In this document: positions 14,876 to 23,663 of the stretch, piece after piece
Numbering within the stretch: the stretch's first letter is position 1
Layout: each line of letters opens with the position of its first letter
Source: Terriglobia bacterium
GTDB lineage: Bacteria > Acidobacteriota > Terriglobia > UBA7540
Assembly: GCA_020073545.1 (NCBI GenBank)
Contig: JAIQEZ010000019.1
Location: forward strand, 1 to 49,680
Direction: 5' to 3'
Length of the DNA: 49,680 bases
Position numbers and translations under genes: made by a program
Notes under the pieces: model-generated
Databases searched by the model: none
Told to the model about the DNA's origin: nothing
The model's input: only the letters and a program-made list of their open reading frames with translations

Positions 14876-15166
14876 TCAGTGGTAATCCTCATAATCCAGG
14901 CCGAGAATTTCTCCCTCGGTCTGGTCGATTCTGAACGTGATCCGCCAGTTGCGGGTGACCGTGAGGCTCCAGGTTCCCTTCCGGTCGCCGGTGAGCTGGT
15001 GCGCTTTCCAGCTCGGGATGTCGTGCAGTTCCTGGGCGCCTTCCATTTCCTGCAAAAAGGTCAGAATGTTACGGACCTTCTCGACAACGGGCGGAGCCAA
15101 GCCGGAAGGATCATTGCGCTGAATGAAGCGCCGCAGTCCCCGATGGACCACGGTTCGGATCTTCAT
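14876..15166 (-). CDS. higB: HigB-family toxin (RelE superfamily)
   Basis: A 96-residue protein of the HigB-1 branch of the RelE superfamily, ribosome-dependent mRNA endonucleases. The segments GLRRFIQRNDPSGLAPPVVE, LHDIPSWKAHQLTGDRKGTW and SLTVTRNWRITFRIDQTEGE show the family's 'G...H.L.G...G.WS..V..NWR..F' core. It is followed by higA after 14 bp. An inverted repeat lies between the presumed -35 box and the start codon. No Shine-Dalgarno sequence precedes the ATG at 15166. Confidence 0.88.
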   Translation of the reverse strand: MKIRTVVHRGLRRFIQRNDPSGLAPPVVEKVRNILTFLQEMEGAQELHDIPSWKAHQLTGDRKGTWSLTVTRNWRITFRIDQTEGEILGLDYEDYH

Positions 15167-15172
15167 TGAGGA

Positions 15173-15201
15173 AGGCTACACTAAAGCCCGTAGTGTGTCA
15201 A
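15173..15201 (-). promoter_or_regulatory. Predicted higBA promoter and operator
   Basis: On the minus strand a perfect -35 TTGACA (15196-15201) is followed after 17 bp by a weak -10 TAGCCT (15173-15178). The inverted repeat ACACTA-7-TAGTGT (15178-15196) fills the spacer, where a bound HigA dimer would block RNA polymerase. The predicted transcription start falls at or next to the ATG of higB, which again suggests a leaderless message. Confidence 0.5.
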
Positions 15202-15514
15202 GTTACGCTTTACAGTCCCTGCCCTGAAACCAGCGCGCCGTCGCTTCATCCCAGTCTCTCCCGAAGACACCTCACGGTATTTTATTCACCTCGAGCAGCA
15301 GGCGTTGGCTGAACTGCACCTTCAGTTTGGGATTCTGACCCGCGACGGCTCCGGGCGTCTTTCCACTCTTGCCGTCCAAGACAGTGGACTTGCCTGAGGC
15401 AGGAGAGAACATTCCGCAGGCAACGTGACGGCGCGAAGAGTGGCTTGACAGGCGGGAGGTTTTCCGCGACGATTTCACTTCTTCATCAAGGGCAAGCTCC
15501 CTCGGAGGCTGACC

Positions 15515-17353
15515 ATGAATGTGCGCAGATGGATCTCGCAGACTGTTCTTGTCGCTCTGGCAACGGCACTCTTGCTTCCCGGGCTCCCGAGCCACGCCGC
15601 AACGCTCAAGCCACTGGTGGCCGGGCGGCGCGGTGTGGTGGCCGCGGGCCATCCGCTGGTGGCCGAGGCGGGGTTGCGCATCCTCGAAAAAGGCGGCAAC
15701 GCCGTGGATGCGGGCGTGGCCACGCTCTTCGCTGCCTCGGTGGTGGAAATGATGAGCTTCGGCGCGGGTGGTGAGTGCCCGATCTTGCTCAAGCTGAAGA
15801 ACGGCCCCGTGGTGGCGATCAACGGCGACGGCATCGCTCCGGAACTTGCCACGGTGGAATTCTACGAACACTTGCGGCGCGACGATCCCCGCATCGTGCA
15901 GTCGGCGACGATTTCCGGAGGCGAGAGCGGCTTCATTCCCTCCTTTGGCCCGCTGAGCGCGATTGTGCCCAGCGCCATGGACTCGATTCTGCTGGCGCTG
16001 GAGAAGTACGGAACGATGAGCCTGGCGGAGGTGATCCAGCCGGCCATCGAACTTGCGCAGGGTTTCCCCGTCTATGCCCGCCTGGAGCGCGCGCTGGCGG
16101 GAGCCAGGCCTGTCGCCGAGAAGTGGCCGAGCACGGCGAAGGTCTACTTTCCCGGCGGGCGCGTGCCGAAAGAGGGCGAAGTCTTTGTCCAGGCCGACCT
16201 GGCGCGCACGTTCCAAACCCTGGCCGAGGTGGAAAAGCAGAACGCCGGAGGGGGGCGCGCGGCAGCCATCGAAGCCGTACGCGATTATTTCTATCGCGGC
16301 CCCATCGCGAAACGCCTCAGCGATTTCTGCCGGGAGGCCGGCTGCCTGCTGCGCGAAGGGGATTTCGCCGCTTGCCACGCCAGGATCGAAGAGCCTCTCG
16401 CCGTGACGTATCGCGGCGTCGAGGTTTACAAGTGCGGCTTCTGGACGCAGAGCCCGGTTTTCCTCGAGAACTTGAACTTGCTCGAGGGCTTTGACCTGAA
16501 AGCCATGAAGCACAATTCCGCCGACTACGTACACACCGTGGTGGAAGCCATGAAGCTGGGGTATGCCGACCGCGACGCTTACTACGGCGACCCGGATTTC
16601 AGCCCGATGCCCGCCGCGCTCCTCTCGAAGGAGTATGCGAACCTCCGGCGGCCGTTGATTGATCCGCAAAAGGCTTCCGCCGCACATGTCCCCGGCGATC
16701 CCGTGCACATGGCGGCGCGGGCGCCGGAGGATTTTGTCCGGGCGCGATACCGGCGCCGCAACGGCGAGCACCAGGACACCACCTGCGTCAACGTGATCGA
16801 CGGGGAGGGAAACCTGTTCTCTGCCACGCCCAGCGGCGCCTGGACTCCCGCCGTCATCGCAGGCGACACGGGAATTCCCCTCACGCAGCGGGCGCAGTCA
16901 TTTGTGCTGACCCCCGGACATCCTAACCAGATTGCGCCGCACAAGCGGCCGCGCATCACCCTGACGCCCACACTCGCCCTGCGGGACGGCAAGCCCTGGC
17001 TGGTATTTTCCACCCCCGGCGGCGACAGCCAGGACCAGACCCTACTGCAGATTTTCCTGAACGTGGTCGAGTTCGGAATGAATCCCCAGGAGGCAGTGGA
17101 AGCGCCGCGCTTCAATTCCGAAGCGATGTACAGCTCCTTCGACAATCACGGCGACCAGCCGTTGACCCTTGACGTCGAAAAACGCTTTGAGGAAGCGGTG
17201 CTGGCCGCACTCCGCGCCCGCGGCCACAAATTGCAGGTGGGAGGGGATTGGAGCAATCCCACCTCGCCCACGATGATCGAATATGACCCCGCCACTGGCG
17301 TCATCGCAGGCGGCGCCGATGTGCGCGGTCACCGCTACGCGCTGGCGTGGTGA
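15515..17353 (+). CDS. ggt: Gamma-glutamyltransferase family protein
   Basis: A 612-residue exported enzyme of the N-terminal nucleophile hydrolase superfamily. The N terminus (ISQTVLVALATALLLPGLPS, then HAA) is a signal peptide. GVVAAGHPLVAEAGLRILEK and GGNAVDAGVAT are the usual GGT opening. The autocatalytic cleavage and nucleophile site is DTTC around residues 421-424, with Thr422 as the expected nucleophile; the usual TTH is TTC here. The C-terminal small subunit contains STPGGDSQDQTLLQIFLNVV. It would hydrolyse or transfer the gamma-glutamyl group of glutathione-like peptides in the periplasm. Members with changes around TTH may differ in substrate. A TTGACA lies at 15445-15450 with no good -10. 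Confidence 0.88.
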   Translation: MNVRRWISQTVLVALATALLLPGLPSHAATLKPLVAGRRGVVAAGHPLVAEAGLRILEKGGNAVDAGVATLFAASVVEMMSFGAGGECPILLKLKNGPVVAINGDGIAPELATVEFYEHLRRDDPRIVQSATISGGESGFIPSFGPLSAIVPSAMDSILLALEKYGTMSLAEVIQPAIELAQGFPVYARLERALAGARPVAEKWPSTAKVYFPGGRVPKEGEVFVQADLARTFQTLAEVEKQNAGGGRAAAIEAVRDYFYRGPIAKRLSDFCREAGCLLREGDFAACHARIEEPLAVTYRGVEVYKCGFWTQSPVFLENLNLLEGFDLKAMKHNSADYVHTVVEAMKLGYADRDAYYGDPDFSPMPAALLSKEYANLRRPLIDPQKASAAHVPGDPVHMAARAPEDFVRARYRRRNGEHQDTTCVNVIDGEGNLFSATPSGAWTPAVIAGDTGIPLTQRAQSFVLTPGHPNQIAPHKRPRITLTPTLALRDGKPWLVFSTPGGDSQDQTLLQIFLNVVEFGMNPQEAVEAPRFNSEAMYSSFDNHGDQPLTLDVEKRFEEAVLAALRARGHKLQVGGDWSNPTSPTMIEYDPATGVIAGGADVRGHRYALAW

Positions 17354-17359
17354 TAAGGG

Positions 17360-17440
17360 CAGGATTCAGGTGTCAGGATTCAGGATTAAGGATTGAGGAT
17401 TCAGGATCTAGGACCTAGGACCAAGGACTCAGGATCAAGG
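17360..17440. repeat. Degenerate AGGATTCAGG/AGGACC tandem repeat
   Basis: About eighty bases consist of imperfect 7-10 bp units such as AGGATTCAGGATTAAGGATT. A similar tract (GGGATTAGGGATTCGGGATC) lies just after rho at 43709-43745. These tracts occur only at gene 3' ends here. Confidence 0.6.
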
Positions 17441-17468
17441 CGCAAGATTGAGGCTGGGGGAGCTGACC

Positions 17469-17818
17469 TTATGCCTTGAGGCTCCTATGGAGGCCCGCCA
17501 GCATCCTTCCGACCTCGTCAGCCTGACCCAGGACTTCGGTGATCTCGGGGCCGAGGTAGCCTAAGCGGCCTGCGATCTCCAGTTGTGTCTGGAGCTCCGC
17601 CAGTGATCCGCTGGCGATAGCCAAATGTCGCACATAGGCCTGGGTCTGCTTCAGGGCGTGGCCTTCCGCAATGTTCGAGGGAACCGAAACCGCCGCCCGC
17701 TGATTTGGCTCCTCAACCCGTAGATCTCTTCCTTGGGAAATGCTCGCGTAAGCCGGTAAACAGCACCCACCAGATCCATGGCTTTCTGCCAGACAACGAG
17801 ATCCTTATGGCCTTGCAT
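17469..17818 (-). pseudogene. Four-helix-bundle protein (23S rRNA intervening-sequence type), frameshifted
   Basis: From the ATG at 17818 (AGGAGGG eight bases upstream) the frame reads HKDLVVWQKAMDLVGAVYRL and TRAFPKEEIYGLRSQI, the start of the S23/four-helix-bundle family. At about 17685-17705, in a GGGCGGCGG run, the match moves one frame. It then reads RAAVSVPSNIAEGHALKQTQ, AYVRHLAIASGSLAELQTQL, EIAGRLGYLG and so on to a TAA at 17469. The two frames together give about 116 residues, the normal family length. The function of stand-alone members is unknown. It is a recent mutation or a sequencing error. Confidence 0.7.
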
Positions 17819-17908
17819 GAACCTGTCCCTCCTACGTGGGCCTCCAAACACTCAGAGCTGAATCCTAAATCCTAAGATTGACTGACAACTGAAGACTGAT
17901 AACTTCTT

Positions 17909-18736
17909 TCAGCGCTTGGCGCGCTCGTAGCAGCCTAGCACGCGCAGAAGATTCGTCACCTCGCCCAGGTGGGTCAGGGCGTTCTGGCAACGCTTCTCTT
18001 TCACGTTCCCGATGAAATCAAGATAGAAGAAATATTCCCAAGGGCGGCCGCGCAGCGGTCGGGACTCCATTTTGGTGAGGTCGATGTCGCGCAGGGCGAA
18101 AACGCTGAGGCACTTGAAAAGGGCTCCGGGCACGTTGCGGGTGGAGAAGACGATCGAGACCTTGCTGGCCTTGGGCGAGACTCGCGGGGTCTTTGAAAGC
18201 AGCAGGAAGCGCGTGTAGTTCTCGTGATGATCCTCGAGGTGTGTCGCCAGGATACGCGCGTGGTAAACCTCCGCGGCAATGCGGCTGGCAATGGCCGCCG
18301 CCCCGCGCAGAGGGCGCTCCGTGAGCATCTTCACAGCACCCGCCGTGTCGTAAAAGGAGACGCGTTCCATGCGGGGGTTCTTGGCGAAGAAGTTGCTGCA
18401 CTGGGCCAGCGCCACCGGGTGCGAATAGACTTGGCGCACTTCCCGGCGCGCCATACCCGGCGGGGCGATGAGATTGTGGACAATGCGCAGGTTCACCTCA
18501 CCCACAATGTGCAAGTGGTTGGTAAGCAGCAGGTCGAAGTTCTCGTAGACGGATCCGGCCAGGGTGTTTTCAATCGGCACCAGGCAGAAATTGGCACGCC
18601 CTTGGGTGACACTCTCGAAGGTGGCTGCGAAAGTCTCGCAGGGCAGCACACGGATGCGGCGGCCCAGGAGTTTGTACGCAGCTTCTTCGCTGAACGAGCC
18701 TCTCTCCCCTTGGAAGGCAACCAGGGATGCAGCCAT
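17909..18736 (-). CDS. pheA: Prephenate dehydratase
   Basis: A 275-residue monofunctional prephenate dehydratase that converts prephenate to phenylpyruvate in phenylalanine biosynthesis. The catalytic domain has VAFQGERGSFSEEAA (6-20), VPIENT (53-58) and the TRF motif (175-177), whose Thr is essential in characterised enzymes. The C-terminal ACT domain, from about residue 190, carries GALF (204-207) and ESRP (224-227), the phenylalanine-binding motifs, so feedback inhibition by phenylalanine is expected. There is no chorismate mutase domain. The length is normal, and it appears to be a single-gene unit. Confidence 0.93.
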   Translation of the reverse strand: MAASLVAFQGERGSFSEEAAYKLLGRRIRVLPCETFAATFESVTQGRANFCLVPIENTLAGSVYENFDLLLTNHLHIVGEVNLRIVHNLIAPPGMARREVRQVYSHPVALAQCSNFFAKNPRMERVSFYDTAGAVKMLTERPLRGAAAIASRIAAEVYHARILATHLEDHHENYTRFLLLSKTPRVSPKASKVSIVFSTRNVPGALFKCLSVFALRDIDLTKMESRPLRGRPWEYFFYLDFIGNVKEKRCQNALTHLGEVTNLLRVLGCYERAKR

Positions 18737-18906
18737 GAGATCAGGTTTCTCCTGTCATGAGAATCAAGCGAGGATGCTATCACAAGAAAAGGCAGTAGGC
18801 AGCGGGCAGGTAGGCAGGTGGATAAGTCAAAGGGCAAAAGTGCGAGCAGCCTTGGTTTTGACTTTTGCCTTTTGCGCTTTGCCTTTTGATTTCTGCCCAC
18901 TGCCAT

Positions 18907-19503
18907 TCAGGTTGTTCCGAGGAGTCCGCGGAAGAAGAAATCGGTGTAGACCTGGGCGAGTTCTTCCTGCTTGATCGGACCCTGGGCCGAATACCACTGG
19001 TAGAGCCAGTTGATCATGCCCAGCAGCGCAAAGGCGGCAAGCTGCGGTTTGACCAAGGGCGGTCCGCCGCTCTGCTCCTGGACACGCGTGATCAGGTTTT
19101 CGAGGTAGTCGATGTAAGCGCGTTTGCGGGCGTTGAGCTTCTTGCGCAGGGGGCCGCTCAGCGAGCGGTTCTCGTGGAGGATCACGGTGATTTCCTGGTC
19201 GCGCGCGCGCACGATCAGGTCGATGTGGCCGATGATGATCTGGCGGAGCTTCTCGCGCGGGTCGGGGATATCCCTGAGGGGGGCGAGCACGGTCTCATCC
19301 AGGATATCCATGCCGTAGTTCGTAATTTCGAAGAGCAGGCGGTCCTTGCTCCCCACGTGATGATAGAGGCCGGCCTTGGTGAGGCCGACCGCCTCCGCGA
19401 TGTCCTGCATCGAGGCGCCGTCGTAGCTCTTCGCATAGAAGACGCGCGCCGCTATGCGGCAGATCTCACGCAGCTTCTGCTTGGCTTCGGGAGCTTGTGC
19501 CAT
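18907..19503 (-). CDS. TetR-family transcriptional regulator
   Basis: A 198-residue protein. The N-terminal helix-turn-helix reads AARVFYAKSYDGASMQDIAE, then AVGLTKAGLYHHVGSKDRLL, a canonical TetR DNA-binding domain. The C-terminal ligand domain includes LITRVQEQSGGPPLVK and MINWLYQWYSAQGPIKQEEL, then VYTDFFFRGL; 'W.Y.W' followed by 'F..GL' near the end resembles regulators of fatty-acid or acyl-CoA degradation genes (KstR2/FadR-like TetR members). That is only a suggestion. The ATG at 19503 is where homology begins; the frame is open further upstream without support. Confidence 0.85.
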   Translation of the reverse strand: MAQAPEAKQKLREICRIAARVFYAKSYDGASMQDIAEAVGLTKAGLYHHVGSKDRLLFEITNYGMDILDETVLAPLRDIPDPREKLRQIIIGHIDLIVRARDQEITVILHENRSLSGPLRKKLNARKRAYIDYLENLITRVQEQSGGPPLVKPQLAAFALLGMINWLYQWYSAQGPIKQEELAQVYTDFFFRGLLGTT

Positions 19504-19635
19504 AGGAGGTTGACCCCAACGATCGGGCGCAGTGTAACATAAAAGGCCCCGCTCAGCGTGCAGTTCCCAGGGTGGTGAGGCGCGGGGACTCTGGGGGTCG
19601 GCAGTCAACCCCGTAGACATAATCGAGGCGAGCCA

Positions 19636-19720
19636 TGGTGCGAAAGGGGGGACTCGAACCCCCACCCCTTGCGGGACCAGATCCTAAGTCTGGCGCGTCT
19701 GCCAATTCCGCCACTTTCGC
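19636..19720 (-). tRNA. tRNA-Leu (anticodon UAG)
   Basis: The minus strand folds into an 85-nt class II tRNA. The acceptor arm GCGAAAG pairs with CTTTCGC. The D arm is GGCGGAATTGGCAGACGC. The anticodon stem CCAGA/TCTGG encloses CTTAGGA (anticodon TAG, reading CUA). There is a long variable arm, CCCGCAAGGGG. The T arm GGGGGTTCGAGTCCCCC is intact, and CCA is encoded at the 3' end. The long variable arm and discriminator A are leucine identity features. Confidence 0.95.
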
Positions 19721-19847
19721 GCAGTTCCATTATAAGGCAAGTCTCCATGCGAGCGCTGACTCCGAACAGAAGTCACCCTCCGCTTGACCTTTCGACTTTC
19801 AACCTTTGACTTTTGACTCTTCTGACGCCTTTGGGCAACACGGTCGT

Positions 19848-19915
19848 TCACAGGGTTTCCCAGCGCGGGCGCGAGCGATTGGCAAGGCTGAATCGTGCGG
19901 AAATGCAAATGATTC
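19848..19915. repeat. Dispersed repeat (pairs with 26556-26630)
   Basis: TTTCCCAGCGCGGGCGCGAG and the following CTGAATCGT...AAAT segment recur at 26556-26630 as TTCCCAGCGCGGGCACGAG followed by CTGAACCGT...AAAT, with about three quarters identity by eye. Both copies are upstream of plus-strand genes. Confidence 0.45.
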
Positions 19916-19990
19916 GGACCAGCCAAAAGTCCTATTGCTTGTTAGGATAAGTACTGGCGGAAATCAATCTCTTCGTCTTGGAGAACCGAG

Positions 19991-20485
19991 ATGGCAAAAC
20001 CTGGAATCTCAATAGACATTCCCGGATTTGGACTCCGGCAAATAGACACGCTTCTGACGGACTACACCGGAACTCTATCCCGTGGAGGCCGGATGGTTTC
20101 GGGCGTCAGGGAACGCCTTGTAAGCCTTGCGGATTTTATGGAAATCCATGTAATTACAGCCGATACATTCGGATTCGCGCGAGAAGAACTAAAAGGTATC
20201 CCTCTCACCCACCACCGATTAGAAGGAAACGATCACGACATTCAAAAACGCGAATACGGCCAGAAACTAGGCCTTCGGCACTGCGCAGTCTTCGGCAACG
20301 GAAATAACGACCGGCTACTCCTCAAAGCCGCCAGGGAATTGGGCGGTGTGGCAATCGCTGTCGATAACGGCGAAGGATGTGCCATTGACGCCCTCTTGAA
20401 CTCTAACTTATTCATCACGGGAGCCGCCAACGCTCTTGATCTGCTGATTGAACCGAAAGGCTGCAAAGCCACACTGCGATTCTAA
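19991..20485 (+). CDS. HAD-superfamily protein, soluble P-type ATPase-like
   Basis: A 164-residue cytosolic protein. LLTDYTGTLSRGG contains the HAD motif I Asp in the 'D.TGT' context used by P-type ATPases. VITADTFGFAREEL gives the motif II region. HDIQKREYGQKLGLRHCAVF followed by GNGNNDRLLLKAA gives the motif III Lys and the motif IV 'GNG.ND' acidic loop. There are no membrane segments. It matches the small orphan family annotated as soluble P-type ATPase-like phosphatases (COG4087 type), whose physiological substrate is unknown. GGAGAACCGAG precedes the ATG at good spacing. It is followed after 12 bp by a PilZ gene. Confidence 0.8.
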   Translation: MAKPGISIDIPGFGLRQIDTLLTDYTGTLSRGGRMVSGVRERLVSLADFMEIHVITADTFGFAREELKGIPLTHHRLEGNDHDIQKREYGQKLGLRHCAVFGNGNNDRLLLKAARELGGVAIAVDNGEGCAIDALLNSNLFITGAANALDLLIEPKGCKATLRF

Positions 20486-20497
20486 AGGGAACCCTTT

Positions 20498-20863
20498 GTG
20501 GCGCGAGCGGATGGTGTTGCCTTGCATTGCCTTTTATTCTGCGGTAACTTAGGAGTTGTGGCTGACTCCGACTTTACGCCCCGCAGGTCCGAACGGCATC
20601 CCATCCGGCTGGCTCTGGTGCTCATGATGAACTCGGATGAAGGAGAGATACGGAACGAAGCGGTCACGGTAGATCTTTCCCAGCACGGCTGTAGGATTGA
20701 AGGCATTGGGACTCTTTCCGAAGGACAGGTTATTCGATTGGTTCCTTGGGAATCCGCCGGACCCGCGATCTCGGGGCGTGTTGTGTGGGTGGGTGAGCCA
20801 GCCTCGCAGTTGGCCGGCGAAGCAGGTATCGAATTCCTCCAGCCGCTCTCCTCTGAAGTCTAG
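20498..20863 (+). CDS. PilZ-domain protein
   Basis: Up to 121 residues. FTPRRSERHPIRLALVLMMN followed by AVTVDLSQHGCRIEG contains the two c-di-GMP-binding motifs, RxxxR (RSERH region) and D.S..G (DLSQHGC). Single-domain PilZ proteins act as c-di-GMP-dependent adaptors. The GTG at 20498 is weakly supported; a second GTG at 20558 (AGGAG nearby) would remove a leader that is not PilZ-like and may be the true start. It is probably cotranscribed with the HAD gene. Confidence 0.75.
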   Translation: MARADGVALHCLLFCGNLGVVADSDFTPRRSERHPIRLALVLMMNSDEGEIRNEAVTVDLSQHGCRIEGIGTLSEGQVIRLVPWESAGPAISGRVVWVGEPASQLAGEAGIEFLQPLSSEV

Positions 20864-21080
20864 TTTCATCTCCTCAACGCAGAACCGGAAGTGGTTATCG
20901 ACGGGCGCCGCAGAAGTGTTGTCGCGGCAAGCCATAGTCCTGGTCCGTCAAGTGGCGAAAGTGACGTGCGGGTAGGGAGCTAGCCCCGTGCCCGGCGGGT
21001 TGGGCGCCTGACACGGCCGCGGTCAACCAGGTCGCCGTGTGGGCAGAAGGGGCTCGGGACTTCCTCAGGCGGTCACGGGG

Positions 21081-23381
21081 CTAGCGGGCGCGTGCCACGA
21101 TCAGCGTCTGGTCATCCTTTTGCTCGCCACTGCTGAATCTCTGCACGGTCGTGGCGATCACTTTGAGCAGCGAAGAAACCGGGAGGTGGCGGTTAGCTCG
21201 TACGGTTTCGACCAGGCGGGTGGTCCCAAACTCCTCCCCTGCGTCGTTTAATGCTTCTGGGACTCCGTCGGTGAAAAACACCAGAATGTCACCGGGAGCC
21301 ATCTGCGCCTCAGCGACTGAGCACTCCCATTCCAGCAGCACTCCCAGGACTGGGCCCGTTCCTCCCAGGTGTTCCACCGTTCCATCCACGCGCACCAGCA
21401 GCGGTGGATTGTGCCCGCAGTTGGCATAGCGGAGCCGGCGGGCAGCATCTTCGTAGTCCCCGAAGAAGAGCGATACGAACACTCCGGGATCGGTGGACTC
21501 GTAGAACGAATGGTTGACTAATTTCAGCATGTGCGGCAGATCGCGCAGCGCTACCTGACAGTTGCTATGCAAGTCGGCGCGCAAGCCCGCCATGAGCAAC
21601 GCCCCGGATAGCCCTTTGCCGGAGACATCGGCGACGACCAAGGCCACTCGGCCGGGGGACAAATCGATGAAGTCGTAGTAATCACCGCCTACCGCGCGCG
21701 CCTGAGTGCAAGCGCTGGCATACTCGAGCGTTTCCAGGGCCGGGGCCGTCTGTGGGAACAAGCGTAAATGCACCTGCCTGGCAATCTCCGTCTCCTGGGC
21801 GGCGCGCGACTCTTGCCGCTTCATGTCCTCCAACACCAGGCGCTCGGTCAGGTTAAAGACCGTGCTGCGGCTCATCTTAAACTTGCCGGCGCTGTCCCGG
21901 ACGGCGGTAGCGCTCAACAGGACCGGCAGAGTCGTGCCGTCCTTGCGAACCATCCGGAATTCCAGATCGCGCACCCAGCCCTGTTCCTTAAGTGTGGCAA
22001 AACCCACCTCGAAGGCTCTTACGTCCTCTTCCCTGATGACATCGGTGAACTTTTTCTTCTCAAGAATCTCCTCTCGCGCGTACCCCAACCAACCAAGCTC
22101 CGTCTCGTTGATTCGGATGAATACACCCTCCGGGTCCAGGGAGTGATACCCGCAGGGGGCATGGTTATAGAGGTCGCTGATTTCGTCCGCAAACTCCTGT
22201 AGCTTCTTCTCCGCCTGCTTGCGCTCGGTGATGTCCCTTTCGACCGACACGAAATGAGCGATCTCACCCTGGGTCGAAAAAATGGGAGCTATGGATGCTT
22301 CGGAGAAATAGAGCTGCCCGTCCTTTCTTCGGTTAACGAACGTGCCCCACCAGGGTTGGCCGGCGAGGATCGTGTCCCAAAGGCGGCGATAAAAATCTTG
22401 GGGGTGTACGCCAGATTTCAAGATGCGGGGTGTCTGGCCGATCACCTCCTGGGCGCTGAATCCCGTGACCTTTTCGAACGCCGCGTTGACGTATTCAATG
22501 GTACCGTTGGCGCCGGCAATGAGGATCGGATCCGGGGTCCGTTCGACGGCGCTCGAAAGCTTGCGTAATTCCTCCTCGGACTGCTTCCTCTGCGAGCTGT
22601 CCTCCCACATACCCTCATAGTGCAGCACATGGCCGTCGTTATCCCGCACCGCTCGAGCGATGTCGCGCACCCAGACAATCTTTCCGTCCCGCCGGCGGAA
22701 TTGAACCTCATTAGTGTGCACCGCGCCCTCGTGCTCCATCGCGTCCTGCCACCGGTAGCGCTCTGCGGGATCCGCATAGAGGTCAGCGGCCGGCGTAGCC
22801 AAGAGGCTTTCCCGGTCGGGGTAGGCTAACATTTCGACTAGGGCACGGTTGGCCTCTAGGATCTCTCCCGTGGGGGTGCTTCGGTAGATCCCGACGGGAA
22901 CTCCCTCAAACAAGCTGCGGTATCTTTCGGTGCTCTCACGGAGCGCGGTCTCCGTCTGCTTGCGGTCCGTGATGTCCCGCGCCGCCGCATAGATCAGCCC
23001 CTGTCGGGCCACGGGCAGGGCGTTCCACAAGAGCCACCTATAGGAACCGTCCTGGCAGCGATAGCGATTCTCGAAGGTCCCGAGAGGTAAGCCGGCGGCG
23101 AGTTTCTGTGCTACGGCAACCGTGAGGGCACGGTCATCGGGGTGGACAAATTCCAGATAGGGTCTGGCGAGAAGTTCCTTGCGGGAGAAGCCCAGCGTCT
23201 TTTCCCAGACAGGGTTCAGGCGCTTGAAGTAGCCATCGACTCCCGCGACGCACAACAGGTCGAGTGACAGTGCGAAGAAGTGCCGCATGTCGGGCTGAGT
23301 CGACGTCGGCTTCGGCGGGGGCGCAGAATGATCGGACTTCCTCAGGTGCGGTTTTGGCCGCTTGCTCTTGCGATTCATCAC
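21081..23381 (-). CDS. Multi-PAS sensor with SpoIIE/RsbU-type PP2C phosphatase domain
   Basis: A 766-residue cytosolic protein. Four PAS/PAC modules are visible at about 35-140, 150-265, 275-390 and 400-515; the first three end in DITDRK, EDSSQRK and DITERK. They are followed by a short coiled linker (about 517-545) and a SpoIIE phosphatase domain (about 550-766) with AVGGDYYDF (563-571) and VADVSGKG (583-590). FFTDGVPEALN and KDDQTLIV supply the remaining metal-binding acids. Such proteins dephosphorylate anti-sigma-factor antagonists in partner-switching pathways. No membrane segment or kinase domain is present, and no partner-switch gene is adjacent. The PAS domains probably sense redox state or small ligands. 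Confidence 0.9.
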   Translation of the reverse strand: MMNRKSKRPKPHLRKSDHSAPPPKPTSTQPDMRHFFALSLDLLCVAGVDGYFKRLNPVWEKTLGFSRKELLARPYLEFVHPDDRALTVAVAQKLAAGLPLGTFENRYRCQDGSYRWLLWNALPVARQGLIYAAARDITDRKQTETALRESTERYRSLFEGVPVGIYRSTPTGEILEANRALVEMLAYPDRESLLATPAADLYADPAERYRWQDAMEHEGAVHTNEVQFRRRDGKIVWVRDIARAVRDNDGHVLHYEGMWEDSSQRKQSEEELRKLSSAVERTPDPILIAGANGTIEYVNAAFEKVTGFSAQEVIGQTPRILKSGVHPQDFYRRLWDTILAGQPWWGTFVNRRKDGQLYFSEASIAPIFSTQGEIAHFVSVERDITERKQAEKKLQEFADEISDLYNHAPCGYHSLDPEGVFIRINETELGWLGYAREEILEKKKFTDVIREEDVRAFEVGFATLKEQGWVRDLEFRMVRKDGTTLPVLLSATAVRDSAGKFKMSRSTVFNLTERLVLEDMKRQESRAAQETEIARQVHLRLFPQTAPALETLEYASACTQARAVGGDYYDFIDLSPGRVALVVADVSGKGLSGALLMAGLRADLHSNCQVALRDLPHMLKLVNHSFYESTDPGVFVSLFFGDYEDAARRLRYANCGHNPPLLVRVDGTVEHLGGTGPVLGVLLEWECSVAEAQMAPGDILVFFTDGVPEALNDAGEEFGTTRLVETVRANRHLPVSSLLKVIATTVQRFSSGEQKDDQTLIVARAR

Positions 23382-23663
23382 CCATTTCCCTTGTTCGAAA
23401 GACAGCTATCGAAGCTTCATTGGTGGGTCTGAGACCAAGCGTGCGTGGGCGCGGCATGATGCTGTCCTTCTGCGCCAGGGAGAATCTCGGGGGGTTCCAC
23501 GAATCATAAGCAAGTCCGAGGCCCCTTTGTTGATCATCCCGATTGTATGGAGATGCGAGGCTAGGGTCAAGGACTTCCGCCAAACGGTGAATTCAGCCGG
23601 TTGGAGGGCAGAAAACGTCAAGCCAACGCGATTGAGTGTCACTGATTTAGGGGGAGAGTACAA

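Noticed and set aside
15272-16771. A 499-codon minus-strand open frame opposite the gamma-glutamyltransferase gene
   Set aside because: The plus strand encodes a complete, motif-bearing enzyme; the antisense frame is rich in His/Arg, as expected from the complement of GC-rich coding DNA.
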